From Halobacillus salinus (lineage in GTDB: Bacteria > Bacillota > Bacilli > Bacillales > Halobacillaceae), in assembly GCF_004684905.1 (NCBI RefSeq), contig NZ_SRJC01000002.1, positions 310,001 through 374,000 of the forward strand: a stretch of DNA of 64,000 bases, given 5' to 3'. Each line of letters starts with the position of its first letter. The first letter of the stretch is position 1. The notes under the pieces were generated by a model. The model saw only the letters and a program-made list of their open reading frames with translations. It was not told the DNA's origin and made no database searches. Positions 51,509 to 60,665 of the stretch are shown one piece after another. The translations under genes and the position numbers were made by a program.

Positions 51509-52552
51509 TTATATCCTTTTTTCGTGGGCAAGTAACCATTCTTTCCTGGCAATACCACCACCATAACCACCGAGCGAACCATCGGATTGTATGATGCGGT
51601 GACAAGGAACAATGATCGCTAATTGGTTCATTCCATTAGCCCGGCCAACTGCCCGAACGGCCTGCGGATTACCCATCTTCCTCGCCATATCCGTATACGA
51701 ACGCGTCTCCCCAGAGGGAATGGCTTGTAGTTGATGCCAGACACTTTTTTGGAACGGTGTACCGAGGAACTGGACAGGTGTCTGGAATGTCGTAAGCTTA
51801 CCGACAAAATAGAGTTCCAGTTCCCGCTTGATCATCCGTATCGGTTCCGATTCTCCAGGAATGATAGCTGCTTCCCTATTCTCACGAAGACGTTCCACTT
51901 CCCGCTCCAGTCCTCGCCGGTCCACGAACTCCAATAAGAGAAGTGCCTCCTCATTCGCGATCGCCACCATTGGCCCTAGTGGCGTATCGATCCAGGAAGC
52001 CTTGAGCACACGGTGATCTTCTGACTGTGTCGGCACGTCTCCCATGATGCGGGAAAACGCATCTCGGAATCCGCTGCTCGACTCATAGCCAGAAGACAGC
52101 TGCGCATCGATGACAGGCTTTCCGGATCGGATATGCTTCATCGCAAGTCCCATCCTTCTTGCCCGCGCATACTCAACGAACGTCATCCCGAACCGTTTCT
52201 TGAATTGGCGACGGGCTGTAGATGGATCAATTGAAAATTCCTGGAGATCTTGATTGGTCCACCTTTTCTCCGGTTCCTTTTCCACCGCGTCGACAAGTGT
52301 ACGGACTAGCCCTGTTTCGTGATTTGGATGGGAAAGCGGCTTGCATCTTTTACAAGGACGAAACGAAGCAAGGAGCGCCTGCTCAGCATTTAGAAAAAAC
52401 GTACAGTTCTCAAACTTTGGCTTTCGTGCTGGGCATGTTGGCCTGCAAAAGACCCCAGTCGTTTTCACGCCGACGTAAAATACTCCTTCATATTCGCTCT
52501 TTTTCTCCAGTAAAGCTTGATAGTATTCTCTCGACTTCAGTTCTGTCAGCAT
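51509..52552 (-). CDS. ada: Fused Ada methyltransferase-regulator
   Basis: A 347-aa three-domain Ada. Residues 1-80 form the zinc methyl-phosphotriester acceptor domain (VFCRPTCPARKP, FENC, FRPCKRC). Next is an AraC-type HTH (QDLQEFSIDPSTARRQFKKRFGMTFVEYARARRM). The C-terminal O6-methylguanine methyltransferase has GTPFQKSVWHQLQAIPSG, the Arg finger region VRAVGRANGMN and acceptor Cys in IVPCHRII. It repairs alkylated DNA and activates the adaptive response. B. subtilis splits these roles between AdaA and AdaB; here they are one protein as in E. coli. The ATG at 52552 follows AGGAAG at 8 nt. Confidence 0.95.
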   Translation of the reverse strand: MLTELKSREYYQALLEKKSEYEGVFYVGVKTTGVFCRPTCPARKPKFENCTFFLNAEQALLASFRPCKRCKPLSHPNHETGLVRTLVDAVEKEPEKRWTNQDLQEFSIDPSTARRQFKKRFGMTFVEYARARRMGLAMKHIRSGKPVIDAQLSSGYESSSGFRDAFSRIMGDVPTQSEDHRVLKASWIDTPLGPMVAIANEEALLLLEFVDRRGLEREVERLRENREAAIIPGESEPIRMIKRELELYFVGKLTTFQTPVQFLGTPFQKSVWHQLQAIPSGETRSYTDMARKMGNPQAVRAVGRANGMNQLAIIVPCHRIIQSDGSLGGYGGGIARKEWLLAHEKRI

Positions 52553-52699
52553 TTTTTTCACTTCCTAGTAATCGGATTCGTTATCTCTATTATAGTCATA
52601 GAAGGAAAACGCATAGCCGAAAATCAGGCATCGATTTTTTTCAATCGGCGAAATTGGACGGGTTAACGACGAAAAAGACAAAACTATCGCTCAAACTAT

Positions 52700-52731
52700 A
52701 AAAAAGCCATAGCACCTGCAGGCACTATGGC
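52700..52731 (-). terminator. Terminator of the Gfo/Idh gene
   Basis: Stem 52706-52716/52721-52731 (11 bp; G-U pairs on the minus-strand RNA) with loop TGCA and a T-run. Confidence 0.8.
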
Positions 52732-52739
52732 TGTAAGAT

Positions 52740-53690
52740 TTAGTTCACTAGCTGTTCCATCACATCCAAGTATTGCAACGTTGCTTCATGATAAGCCTTC
52801 AGCGATCCGCCCTGCTGAACAGCCTTCATAAACGTCTCTACTTGTAGCTTGTATTGGTCGCCTTCTTCTATGATGGTCTGCTCTCCGTTGCTACTCAGAA
52901 GGGTTATCTCCCCTTGGTGGTCTTCTTTGTCTGGTCGGTAGGCGTTATGGACCTTGATGACCCCTTCAGCCCCGATGACTTCATACTCATTTCGCATTGT
53001 AGCATCAAAGCTTGAGTCGACTTGTACGATGACACCACTTTCGAGGAGAAGGGTGGCAGCTGCGGTGGTATCGACACCGTAGTTCGGATCCACTTTCTTC
53101 GTCACTTTCACATCGACTACCTTCTCACCCATCACGTTCAAAGCAGAGTGCACCCCGTAACACCCGACATCCCAGAGAGAGCCGCCCCCTTTCTCTTTAT
53201 CTAGGCGGATATTGTAGTTAGATCGATCAAATAAGAAAGAGAAACTTGCACGGATTTGCGCGACCTCTCCGATGGCTCCCTCTTCTATTAACTGCTTCAC
53301 CCGGTTATGCTGCGGGTGGAATTGATACATGAACGCTTCTAAGAAAAAGACGCCGTTATCTTCACACGCTTGAATCATCTCTTCCACATCCGACTTGTTC
53401 AGTGCTGCCGGCTTCTCACACAATACGTGCTTTCCAGCCTCGGCTGCTTTGATCGTCCATTCTTTATGCAAATGGTTCGGTAAAGGAATGTAGACGGCTT
53501 CAATTTCTGAATCCGCGAGTAACGCTTCGTAGCTTTCGTATGTATTCGGTATAGCGAACGTTTCCGCTATCTCTTTCTCTTTGCCACTCAAGCTTGCAAT
53601 CGCTACTACTTCAGCACCTTCCGCTCGTTGCATAGCCGGAATCAAAGCTTTCTTCGCAATGTTAGCGGCCCCCATAATACCCCATTTCAT
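52740..53690 (-). CDS. Gfo/Idh/MocA-family oxidoreductase
   Basis: A 316-aa NAD(P)-dependent dehydrogenase. The Rossmann start is WGIMGAANIAKKALIPAM; YIPLPNHLHKEW and CEKPAALN give the family Glu-Lys-Pro motif; the C-terminal domain includes LEAFMYQFHPQHNRVKQLI, GGSLWDVGCYGVHSALN and YRPDKED. These act on sugars or polyols, here perhaps a trans-1,2-dihydrobenzenediol or xylose dehydrogenase-like substrate, but specificity is not predictable. It is a lone gene. Confidence 0.88.
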   Translation of the reverse strand: MKWGIMGAANIAKKALIPAMQRAEGAEVVAIASLSGKEKEIAETFAIPNTYESYEALLADSEIEAVYIPLPNHLHKEWTIKAAEAGKHVLCEKPAALNKSDVEEMIQACEDNGVFFLEAFMYQFHPQHNRVKQLIEEGAIGEVAQIRASFSFLFDRSNYNIRLDKEKGGGSLWDVGCYGVHSALNVMGEKVVDVKVTKKVDPNYGVDTTAAATLLLESGVIVQVDSSFDATMRNEYEVIGAEGVIKVHNAYRPDKEDHQGEITLLSSNGEQTIIEEGDQYKLQVETFMKAVQQGGSLKAYHEATLQYLDVMEQLVN

Positions 53691-53891
53691 AAAACAACGC
53701 CTCCTTAAGTTTGTATATCTTCATCAAACAGGAAATACCATTTTATTTCAAGCAATCAGCAAGGTTCCTGATTGAATCTATAGGAGAATTTCCGATACTA
53801 AACACATACATCTCCCTATCACGTTTACTTATAATTCCATGCCGATTTGTTATAATGGATGTAATTACCTTTTCGAGAGGAGCGGCTATTC

Positions 53892-54719
53892 TTGTTGATC
53901 GCATTTATTGTTATCGTCTCACTTGGACTCCTCCTGTTTTCGTTCGTTGCTGTCAGCTTATCAACGGTTCAGAAACGGGATGTGGCAAGGGATGGATACA
54001 AGGTTTGGATGGAGCAGTCGAAGCAGGCCACGATTCGAATCAATCACGAGGAGCGGCTGATCGAAACGCCGGACCTTAAGCTTACCTTCGGACAGGTGAA
54101 CCGGGTTCGCATTGTCGAGAATCATGAATACACGGACGTTTACCTCCTTTATACAGACGAATCCTTCATGACTGATTGGATTGAATTTTCATTACATAAA
54201 AAAAGTGCCCCCTATCAATCCAACGAGGAATTTATCCGTGAATTACAGTGGATTGCCGAAAGGGCTGGAGGCGCAGTTGTTCTTTCCGGAAACCAGGTAT
54301 ATGAAAACACAATGAGTTTGTCTAGGCCGTTGAGAAAAATCGGCGAGTTATTAAAAATCATGACAGGAGAGAAGCGTCGAAATCTTGAAGCGAATCTTCC
54401 GCAGTTTCAACTTCGCATTTTCACCAAAAGAGAAGTGGAGGTACATTCTCCTGATGGCGAGGTGTCGAACATCATCGTCCGGGAAGGCTTCCGGTTCTTC
54501 TCGCCGGCGTGCTCCGCCACTTTCCTTTTCCTTCATACATTCAGCACTATTTACTTAGCCGCGATAGATGAAGAGGGAAAAACGTTCCTTCTATATGATG
54601 AGAAAAAAGAGGATTGGTTTTGTGACGGTATCTGGCGTCCGGATTGTCAGGCTGACCTTTGGATTATCGCCCGCTACATGTCGGACCCTTCTACTGTAAA
54701 ACAACCGCTCTCTACCTAA
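53892..54719 (+). CDS. Membrane-anchored protein of unknown function
   Basis: A protein of about 275 aa starting with TTG at 53892 (or TTG 53895), 10 nt after GAGAGGAG. One N-terminal membrane segment (about 2-23) is followed by a large soluble part with beta-type stretches (TIRINHEERLIETPDLKLTF, VRIVENHEYTDVYLLYTD). Residues 205-225 (ACSATFLFLHTFSTIYLAAID) may be a second hydrophobic element. I do not recognise the family. A terminator follows. Confidence 0.65.
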   Translation: MLIAFIVIVSLGLLLFSFVAVSLSTVQKRDVARDGYKVWMEQSKQATIRINHEERLIETPDLKLTFGQVNRVRIVENHEYTDVYLLYTDESFMTDWIEFSLHKKSAPYQSNEEFIRELQWIAERAGGAVVLSGNQVYENTMSLSRPLRKIGELLKIMTGEKRRNLEANLPQFQLRIFTKREVEVHSPDGEVSNIIVREGFRFFSPACSATFLFLHTFSTIYLAAIDEEGKTFLLYDEKKEDWFCDGIWRPDCQADLWIIARYMSDPSTVKQPLST

Positions 54720-54721
54720 AA

Positions 54722-54747
54722 GGACTTGCCTAGGGCAAGCCTTTTTT
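54722..54747 (+). terminator. Terminator after the unknown membrane-anchored gene
   Basis: Stem around CTTGCC-TAG-GGCAAG with a run of six T. Confidence 0.8.
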
Positions 54748-54883
54748 GATGCAACAATCCCCTAACTGAGAAAAAGAGAACCCTTTTAAGTTTAAAACAG
54801 GTACTAAACGGTTTATACTAACTATTGTGGGAATTTTGCCACAGAGGTATTGCGTGTAATTTTTCGACAACTTTATGTAGCAG

Positions 54884-54937
54884 TTGACAAAAAACGCATT
54901 TTATTTAATAATAGTTGTCGTATTAGAATTATTATAA
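54884..54937 (+). promoter_or_regulatory. ahpCF promoter with PerR box
   Basis: TTGACA (54884-54889), 17 nt, AATAAT (54907-54912). TTAGAATTATTATAA (54923-54937) matches the PerR box TTATAATNATTATAA at all but one position and lies just after the predicted start. In addition, CGACAACT (54865-54872) and AGTTGTCG (54913-54920) form an inverted repeat around the promoter. Confidence 0.83.
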
Positions 54938-54982
54938 ATAAGCTGCTTTGTGCAGCAAAAACATATTAGGAGGAATTTTGTT

Positions 54983-55546
54983 ATGTCTCTAATCGGTAAA
55001 CAAGTCGAGCAATTCCAAGCAAAAGCATTCAAGAATGGTGAATTCGTTGACGTAAGCGACGAAAACTTCAAAGGTCAGTGGAGCGTTGTTTGCTTCTACC
55101 CAGCAGACTTCTCATTCGTTTGCCCAACTGAACTAGAAGACCTTCAAGCGCAGTACGAAGACCTTAAAGCACTAGGTGCAGAAGTTTACTCTGTTTCAAC
55201 AGATACTCACTTCGTACACAAAGGATGGCACGACAGCTCAGAGAAAATTAACAAAATCGAATACACAATGATCGGTGACCCATCTCAGCAGATTTCCCGT
55301 AACTTCGATGTACTAGACGAAGAGTCTGGTCTTGCTGATCGCGGTACATTCATCATCGACCCAGACGGTGTTGTTCAGACAGTAGAAATCAACGCTGGCG
55401 GAATCGGTCGTGACGCAAGCACAATCATCAACAAGATCAAAGCAGCTCAATACGTTCGCCAAAACCCAGGTGAAGTTTGCCCAGCGAAATGGGAAGAAGG
55501 CAACGACACACTAACTCCAAGCCTTGATCTTGTAGGTAAAATTTAA
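54983..55546 (+). CDS. ahpC: Alkyl hydroperoxide reductase subunit C
   Basis: A 187-aa typical 2-Cys peroxiredoxin reducing H2O2, alkyl peroxides and peroxynitrite. The peroxidatic Cys47 is in [13 protein letters not shown] and the resolving Cys166 in [10 protein letters not shown]. The ORF reaches upstream, but AGGAGG before the ATG at 54983 fixes the start ([11 protein letters not shown]). Codon use is strongly biased to a few codons, a sign of high expression. It forms an operon with ahpF 13 nt downstream, under a PerR-type box. Confidence 0.97.
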   Translation: MSLIGKQVEQFQAKAFKNGEFVDVSDENFKGQWSVVCFYPADFSFVCPTELEDLQAQYEDLKALGAEVYSVSTDTHFVHKGWHDSSEKINKIEYTMIGDPSQQISRNFDVLDEESGLADRGTFIIDPDGVVQTVEINAGGIGRDASTIINKIKAAQYVRQNPGEVCPAKWEEGNDTLTPSLDLVGKI

Positions 55547-55559
55547 GGAGTGTCTATAA

Positions 55560-57089
55560 ATGGTTCTTGATGCACAAATTAAAGCGCAATTAAACCAATA
55601 TCTACAGATGATGGAAGGTGACATTGTTCTGAAAGTCAGTGCAGGCGAGGACGACGTTTCTAAAGAGATGCTAGCTCTAACAGATGAGCTAGCATCTATG
55701 TCATCTAACATCAAAGTTGAGAATGCAACCTTGAAACGTACACCAAGCTTCAGCGTGAATCGCCCTGGTGAAGATACCGGCATCACGTTCGCTGGTGTTC
55801 CTTTAGGTCACGAGTTCACTTCCCTCGTACTTGCACTGCTACAAACAAGTGGACGTGCACCTAAAGAAGAACAAAGCATGATCGACCAGATTAAAGATAT
55901 TAATGGCGAGTACCACTTTGAAACGTATGTCAGCTTAAGCTGTCACAACTGCCCAGACGTTGTACAAGCACTGAACTTGATGAGTGTCCTCAACCCGAAC
56001 ATCACACACACGATGATCGACGGTGCCGCTTTCAAAGAAGAAGCGGAGAAAAACAATGTCATGGCAGTACCTTCTGTTTACTTGAACGGCGAATTCTTCG
56101 GCGGAGGCCGCATGACGCTTGCTGAGATTGTCGGCAAGATCAGTGAGGCTCCTAACCCAGAAGAGTTCACGAACCGCGAACCATACGATGTGTTAGTGAT
56201 CGGTGGTGGCCCGGCTGGTGCCAGTGCAGCGATTTATTCCGCACGTAAAGGTATCCGTACAGGGATTGTAGCGGAGCGTTTCGGTGGTCAGGTCCTTGAT
56301 ACGATGAGCATCGAGAACTTCATCAGTGTCAAACAGACCGAAGGACCGAAATTTGTTGCCAACTTGGAAGAGCACGTGAAGGACTATGAGATCGATGTCA
56401 TGAACCTTCAACGCGTGAAACGCCTAGAGAAGAACGATATGTTCGAAATCGAACTAGACAATGGCGGCACGCTGAAGAGTAAGACTGTGATCGTTTCCAC
56501 AGGTGCCCGTTGGCGTCAACTTGGCGTACCAGGCGAAGAAGAATTCAAAAACGCCGGCGTTGCCTACTGCCCTCACTGTGACGGCCCTCTATTCGAAGGC
56601 AAAGACGTTGCAGTCATCGGTGGCGGTAACTCAGGTGTGGAAGCAGCCATTGACTTGGCCGGAATTGTGAAGAACGTCACAGTTCTTGAATTCGGTGCCG
56701 AACTGAAAGCCGATGAAGTCCTTCAAAATCGCTTGAACAGCCTTCCAAACGTCAACGTGCACACAAATGCACAGACAACGGAAATCACAGGCGATCAAAA
56801 CGTGAACGGTCTCACTTATATCGACCGTGAAACGGAAGAAGAGAAACACATTGAGCTTGACGGTGTCTTCGTCCAAATTGGTCTTGTTCCAAACACAGAG
56901 TGGATGGATGAGACGGTTGAGAAAAACCGTATCGGTGAAATCGTCATTGATAAGAAGAATGCGACGAACGTGCCTGGCTTGTTCGCTGCAGGAGACTGTA
57001 CCGACAACCCGCACAACCAAATCATTATTTCTATGGGTGATGGAGCGAATGCTTCTCTTGGAGCATTTGACTACATGATCCGTAACTAA
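55560..57089 (+). CDS. ahpF: Alkyl hydroperoxide reductase subunit F
   Basis: A 509-aa NADH- and FAD-dependent disulfide reductase that recycles AhpC. The N-terminal double thioredoxin-like domain has the CxxC in [10 protein letters not shown] (about residue 125-135). The thioredoxin-reductase-like part has the FAD motif [14 protein letters not shown], active-site CPHCDGP, the NADH motif [12 protein letters not shown], and the C-terminal [36 protein letters not shown] precedes the ATG. A terminator follows. Confidence 0.97.
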   Translation: MVLDAQIKAQLNQYLQMMEGDIVLKVSAGEDDVSKEMLALTDELASMSSNIKVENATLKRTPSFSVNRPGEDTGITFAGVPLGHEFTSLVLALLQTSGRAPKEEQSMIDQIKDINGEYHFETYVSLSCHNCPDVVQALNLMSVLNPNITHTMIDGAAFKEEAEKNNVMAVPSVYLNGEFFGGGRMTLAEIVGKISEAPNPEEFTNREPYDVLVIGGGPAGASAAIYSARKGIRTGIVAERFGGQVLDTMSIENFISVKQTEGPKFVANLEEHVKDYEIDVMNLQRVKRLEKNDMFEIELDNGGTLKSKTVIVSTGARWRQLGVPGEEEFKNAGVAYCPHCDGPLFEGKDVAVIGGGNSGVEAAIDLAGIVKNVTVLEFGAELKADEVLQNRLNSLPNVNVHTNAQTTEITGDQNVNGLTYIDRETEEEKHIELDGVFVQIGLVPNTEWMDETVEKNRIGEIVIDKKNATNVPGLFAAGDCTDNPHNQIIISMGDGANASLGAFDYMIRN

Positions 57090-57097
57090 TACTTTAT

Positions 57098-57127
57098 AGC
57101 CCTCTGCATATGCGGAGGGTTTTTTAT
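57098..57127 (+). terminator. Terminator of ahpCF
   Basis: Stem CCCTCTGCA/TGCGGAGGG and a run of six T. Confidence 0.85.
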
Positions 57128-57192
57128 TTCTAATTAACTGTGATGAAACAATAAGACCCTGCAGACGTATATAAACATAAGGGGGTGACAAT

Positions 57193-57600
57193 TTGAGAAA
57201 TCCAGCAGGTTTTTGGGATCGATTCTTCGCATCCTTCATTGATGGCATTATCACAGCCATTTCATTCGGAATTATTACTTATCTCGTCCACGGGGAATTG
57301 AATCCAAGAGGCTTTAACGTAACGGACCTCTTAAACATACTGTACTTCGTGATCCTTCCAGTTATTTGGAGTGGATACACCGTCGGTAAAAAGTCGCTTG
57401 GTATTCGAATAGTGAAGAAATCAGGAGAGGATGTCGGTATTTTCAACATGCTTCTTCGATATGTAATAGGTGGTCTCGTGTATTTATTTACTTTCGGAAT
57501 TGGGCTGATTGTTAGTATTTTCATGGTTGCTATACGTGAGGATAAGCGTGCGATTCATGATTTTATTGGAGGTACGAAAGTGATGAAGGCGCAAGGCTAA
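57193..57600 (+). CDS. RDD-family membrane protein
   Basis: A 135-aa protein. The RDD signature is present as GFWDRFFASFIDGIIT near the start (R-x-F/A-x3-D-x2) and GKKSLGIRIVKKSGEDVGIF with DKRAIHDFIGGTKV at the end. There are three to four membrane segments. RDD proteins are small transporters or accessory proteins; some act in Na+/H+ exchange. The TTG start at 57193 follows GGGGGTGA. It is a single gene sharing a convergent terminator. Confidence 0.85.
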   Translation: MRNPAGFWDRFFASFIDGIITAISFGIITYLVHGELNPRGFNVTDLLNILYFVILPVIWSGYTVGKKSLGIRIVKKSGEDVGIFNMLLRYVIGGLVYLFTFGIGLIVSIFMVAIREDKRAIHDFIGGTKVMKAQG

Positions 57601-57605
57601 CAAAG

Positions 57606-57645
57606 AAGGAAGTAGCCCCGTATCGTTACGGATCTACTTCCTTTA
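57606..57645. terminator. Convergent terminator
   Basis: Stem AAGGAAGTAG/CTACTTCCTT with a structured loop containing CCGT...ACGG. It overlaps the end of the opposite gene. Confidence 0.75.
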
Positions 57646-58219
57646 GCATATCTGCAGTATGAGGGTCGAGTTGATGGATAGGGCCTTTTATACTCTGGAG
57701 CAGTTGGTAGACATGGATGACTTCATCATTTCTATATTCCTGCATTCGCTCGTAGACGTTAAGGACAGCAATCAGTTCCTTTTTCTCTTCTTGTTTCAGA
57801 GCATACGACTGCTGCTCGAGGAACTTCTCTGTCATATGTAATAACGTTCTATTCACATTCACTAAGCTGTGTCTTAGTAAGTTCAAGTTCGATTGTTCGT
57901 CCGTTTGACCGACTATCATTCCATTTAAATTGGAATCTATACTTTCTTTTTGACCCATTACCATTCTCCAAGCCTGATCCATATCTTCCTTCACTTTAGG
58001 TTGATCCCTGTTGTTTTGAAGTTTGATGAACTCTTCTAGGTTTGCCGTGAGGTTTTCGCTAATATGAATCACCATACCTAGACGATCTTGATTCTGGTCA
58101 TGGAGGCGGTTGTGCAGTTGTTGGTACTGCATATGTACATAAATCCCGTAAACTAGAAAGACTATTGTAAGAAAAGGAAGCCCCTTTTTCAACAACGAGT
58201 AGGCTCGTGATCGCTTCAT
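57626..58219 (-). CDS. Membrane-anchored helical protein, unknown
   Basis: A 197-aa protein with one N-terminal membrane segment (about 13-33, FLTIVFLVYGIYVHM) then helical, mostly extracellular sequence (coiled-coil-like QYQQLHNRLHDQNQDR, KEDMDQAWRMVMGQKE). I chose the ATG at 58219, preceded by GGGGGGAG. The longer ORF to 58510 would overlap the divergent lipoprotein gene and lacks a ribosome binding site. The architecture resembles an extracellular sensory four-helix bundle without a signalling domain. Function unknown. Confidence 0.65.
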   Translation of the reverse strand: MKRSRAYSLLKKGLPFLTIVFLVYGIYVHMQYQQLHNRLHDQNQDRLGMVIHISENLTANLEEFIKLQNNRDQPKVKEDMDQAWRMVMGQKESIDSNLNGMIVGQTDEQSNLNLLRHSLVNVNRTLLHMTEKFLEQQSYALKQEEKKELIAVLNVYERMQEYRNDEVIHVYQLLQSIKGPIHQLDPHTADMLKEVDP

Positions 58220-58340
58220 ATACTCCCCCCTTTCTCTACACCTGCTGATTATACCATTTCTCTCAAAATTAACCTTAATTGGATGTCGGTATTTACGATT
58301 TTTGGTAGAATACTTGTAAAGACACTGGAGGGAATTCCCT

Positions 58341-58724
58341 ATGTTTTTTCGATTTATTTCTATCGTTTTTTTATGTTTTCTTCTCGTAGCTTGTGGTACT
58401 GAGCCACAAACTACACCAGATTCAAATGCTACTGAAAATCCATCGCCCGCTGATTTTTCAAAAGAAGAGCAGGCAGACTTCTTTGTCATAGACGGGGTCG
58501 TGTACTCCAATGTAGAAGGAGCTCAATGGGCAGAGGGGTTAGAATACACATTAGGAGAACAGCTCGGAGAGATAAAAAAGCAGCGTACTGATGAAGAGGA
58601 GTTTGAGAGTTTTACAGCCAGTCAACTACCTGTTGGCACAAAAATCTATGAAACGGATACCCGCCTCTACATAGCAATCGTCGATAACAAAGAAATTCCC
58701 TATGTAAAGATGATTGAAGGGTAA
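58341..58724 (+). CDS. Putative lipoprotein
   Basis: A 127-aa protein. The signal peptide (1-17) ends with the lipobox LLVAC (Cys18), followed by a Thr/Pro/Ser-rich linker, then a compact domain ending GTKIYETDTRLYIAIVDNKEIPYVKM. The last part resembles small periplasmic-type domains in Bacillus lipoproteins, but no family is recognised. It begins GGAGGGAATTCC upstream. It lies 17 nt before the SEDS gene, probably one operon. Confidence 0.75.
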   Translation: MFFRFISIVFLCFLLVACGTEPQTTPDSNATENPSPADFSKEEQADFFVIDGVVYSNVEGAQWAEGLEYTLGEQLGEIKKQRTDEEEFESFTASQLPVGTKIYETDTRLYIAIVDNKEIPYVKMIEG

Positions 58725-58741
58725 TAAAGGAATGAGAACTT

Positions 58742-59908
58742 ATGATGGATACGACAAACAGCCGCGTCCCAACAGACCTGATTCTTGTGTTGTTATTTTT
58801 CATGGGGATCAGCATCGCATCACTGTACAACATGGAACAGCTCTCTCAAGGACATGACGGCTTCGCTTTCAAACAAGCCGTTTGGTTTACTGCCGGGACT
58901 GCCATCCTGGTTGGCATTCGATTTTTCGATCTGCATCAGCTTTATAAACTGAGTCTGCCAGCCTATTTATTCGGAATCGCTCTACTAGCAGTACTACTAG
59001 TCAGTCCTGCTAGTATTGCAGAACCAGTGAACGGTGCCAAAAGTTGGTTCACCCTTCCCGGCTTCTCTTTGCAGCCTTCTGAATTCACCAAGATCACGAC
59101 CATCATGTACTTAGCAGCTACGATCGTAAATCATAAAAAGAAATTCCAGAAACACACCTTCAAGACAGATCTATACTTACTATTCAAGCTAGTAGCCGTC
59201 ACCGCAATTCCCGTCATCCTGATCATGCAGCAGCCGGACTTCGGAACGTCTGTCGTCTACCTCGTCATTCTCGGCGCTACCGTCATTTTCTCAGGGATCA
59301 ACTGGAAGCTGATATCCTTGACCGCGCTACTATTTATCGGAGTCGCTGCCGGTCTGATGTTTGCGGCTGTCCAATATACAGAACTTGCAACGACTGCGCT
59401 TCCGATTGACCAGTACCAGGTCGACCGGTTAGAGACGTGGCTCTCAGGTGGCGAGCAGCAAAGCGATGAGAGCTATCAAGTATCGAAATCACTAACGGCG
59501 ATCGGGTCTGGACAGCTTTTAGGAAAAGGGATCGGAGACCTTCAAGTGTACATCCCAGAAGCACAGACCGATTTCATATTCGCCATCGTCGGAGAAAGCT
59601 TCGGGTTTATCGGTTGCTCCTTTCTGATTCTCGTTTATTTCTATCTTATTTACCGGATGATGACGCTCGGCTTACAGATGAGCTCGATTGATTCTTATGG
59701 CTCTTACTTCTGCTTCGGCTTTTTGATCATGCTATCTGTACATGCCTTCCAAAATATCAGTATGACCATTGGCGTCATGCCGATCACCGGTATTCCGCTT
59801 CTCTTGATCAGTTACGGAGGCAGTTCGGTGCTCGCGACGATGCTAGGAATGGGAGTTCTGTACCGGATCTATGAAGAGTATTTGACCTCACAAGAGCGAA
59901 TGTTTTAA
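58742..59908 (+). CDS. SEDS-family protein (FtsW/RodA/SpoVE)
   Basis: A 388-aa membrane protein with about ten segments. Family marks: GAKSWFTLPGFSLQPSEFTKI, MQQPDFGTSVVYLVI, the large extracellular loop between segments, LPEAQ-like IPEAQTDFIFAIVGESFGFIG, and GVMPITGIPLLLISYGGSSVLATMLGMG. SEDS proteins are peptidoglycan glycosyltransferases that work with a class b PBP. No PBP is adjacent. It resembles RodA more than FtsW, but the exact paralogue is not settled. It lies in an operon with the upstream lipoprotein and perhaps the 123-aa protein downstream. Confidence 0.88.
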   Translation: MMDTTNSRVPTDLILVLLFFMGISIASLYNMEQLSQGHDGFAFKQAVWFTAGTAILVGIRFFDLHQLYKLSLPAYLFGIALLAVLLVSPASIAEPVNGAKSWFTLPGFSLQPSEFTKITTIMYLAATIVNHKKKFQKHTFKTDLYLLFKLVAVTAIPVILIMQQPDFGTSVVYLVILGATVIFSGINWKLISLTALLFIGVAAGLMFAAVQYTELATTALPIDQYQVDRLETWLSGGEQQSDESYQVSKSLTAIGSGQLLGKGIGDLQVYIPEAQTDFIFAIVGESFGFIGCSFLILVYFYLIYRMMTLGLQMSSIDSYGSYFCFGFLIMLSVHAFQNISMTIGVMPITGIPLLLISYGGSSVLATMLGMGVLYRIYEEYLTSQERMF

Positions 59909-59957
59909 AGATACCGGGACAAGGGGACGTGACATCTGTCCCAAGAAAGAGGTTTTT

Positions 59958-60329
59958 ATGAAGAAATACGTATGGTCCTTGATTCTAGCTTTCTTTCTCA
60001 ATATCGGAAGCACTATTACTGGTGGTGTTTATGTAGAAGATCGCCAAGCATTCAAGGAGTTTCTAGAGACAGCAAGAGAAGAAGGGCTTCGCTATGGAGA
60101 GCCCATCACATTCATTACAACGGGGGCAACTACATCCGATCCCCCTCTCCCTCACCGGTTCTCGATGGATCTAAGGGCATACCGTGAGATTGACGGTTCA
60201 GCTTTCATGCTGAACGTCGTGTTCTATTTCATTATTGTTTTATCAACTGTTCTTCTCTTCAAAAGGTTGCTGAAAATAAACATTGTGGACTATCAATGGA
60301 GACGATTAGTCAGTTACTTGAATGATTAA
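59958..60329 (+). CDS. Small two-pass membrane protein, unknown
   Basis: A 123-aa protein with an N-terminal segment (about 4-24) and a second segment (about 82-101, MLNVVFYFIIVLSTVLLF), with about 55 residues between them outside or inside the membrane. No family is recognised. GAAAGAGG precedes the ATG. The 49-nt gap from the SEDS gene contains GGGACAAGGGGAC...CTGTCCC (59916-59942), related to the repeat at 32399. A strong terminator follows. Confidence 0.65.
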   Translation: MKKYVWSLILAFFLNIGSTITGGVYVEDRQAFKEFLETAREEGLRYGEPITFITTGATTSDPPLPHRFSMDLRAYREIDGSAFMLNVVFYFIIVLSTVLLFKRLLKINIVDYQWRRLVSYLND

Positions 60330-60339
60330 ATACTAGAAT

Positions 60340-60373
60340 AGAGCCCCCCACCTTATATAAGGTGGGGGGCTCT
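60340..60373. terminator. Convergent terminator
   Basis: Perfect long palindrome around AGAGCCCCCCACCTTAT and its complement (60340-60373). Confidence 0.88.
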
Positions 60374-60386
60374 ATGAGTATCGGGC

Positions 60387-60647
60387 TTACTTACTGAAAT
60401 ATGACTCGATTTCTTCTATGGCTTGTTGCTGATCCTTCCCTTTACTTTCTAAGAGGATCACGTCTCCGTTTTGCAGTTGAAGGTTAATCAGCCCCAATAG
60501 ACTTTTAAGGTTTACTTCGTACCAGCTGCCTTGCACTTCTTTTTTAATTAAAATCTCTGCATCGTAACGTTGGACGATACCAGACAGTTCAATTATCGTT
60601 TGTTTCTCATCGAGATGCACGGTTACATTTTTTCGAATAGCATCCAT
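60387..60647 (-). CDS. HPr/Crh-like protein lacking the active-site histidine
   Basis: An 86-aa protein of HPr length. The region VNLKSLLGLINLQLQNGDVILLESKG aligns with HPr [26 protein letters not shown], so Ser46 (the HprK target) and its surroundings are kept. The N-terminal HARPA motif with phospho-His15 is absent: the corresponding stretch is DEKQTIIELSGI. It therefore cannot be a PTS phosphocarrier. In this respect it is like Crh, which has Gln15 and Ser46 and serves CcpA, but it has lost more of the motif. GAGGAGG precedes the ATG. It lies 18 nt downstream of the AEC gene. Confidence 0.78.
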   Translation of the reverse strand: MDAIRKNVTVHLDEKQTIIELSGIVQRYDAEILIKKEVQGSWYEVNLKSLLGLINLQLQNGDVILLESKGKDQQQAIEEIESYFSK

Positions 60648-60665
60648 GACTCTACCTCCTCGTGG

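Noticed and set aside
58220-58510. N-terminal extension of the 197-aa membrane-anchored protein
   Set aside because: It overlaps the divergent lipoprotein gene and its promoter; GGGGGGAG precedes the ATG at 58219.
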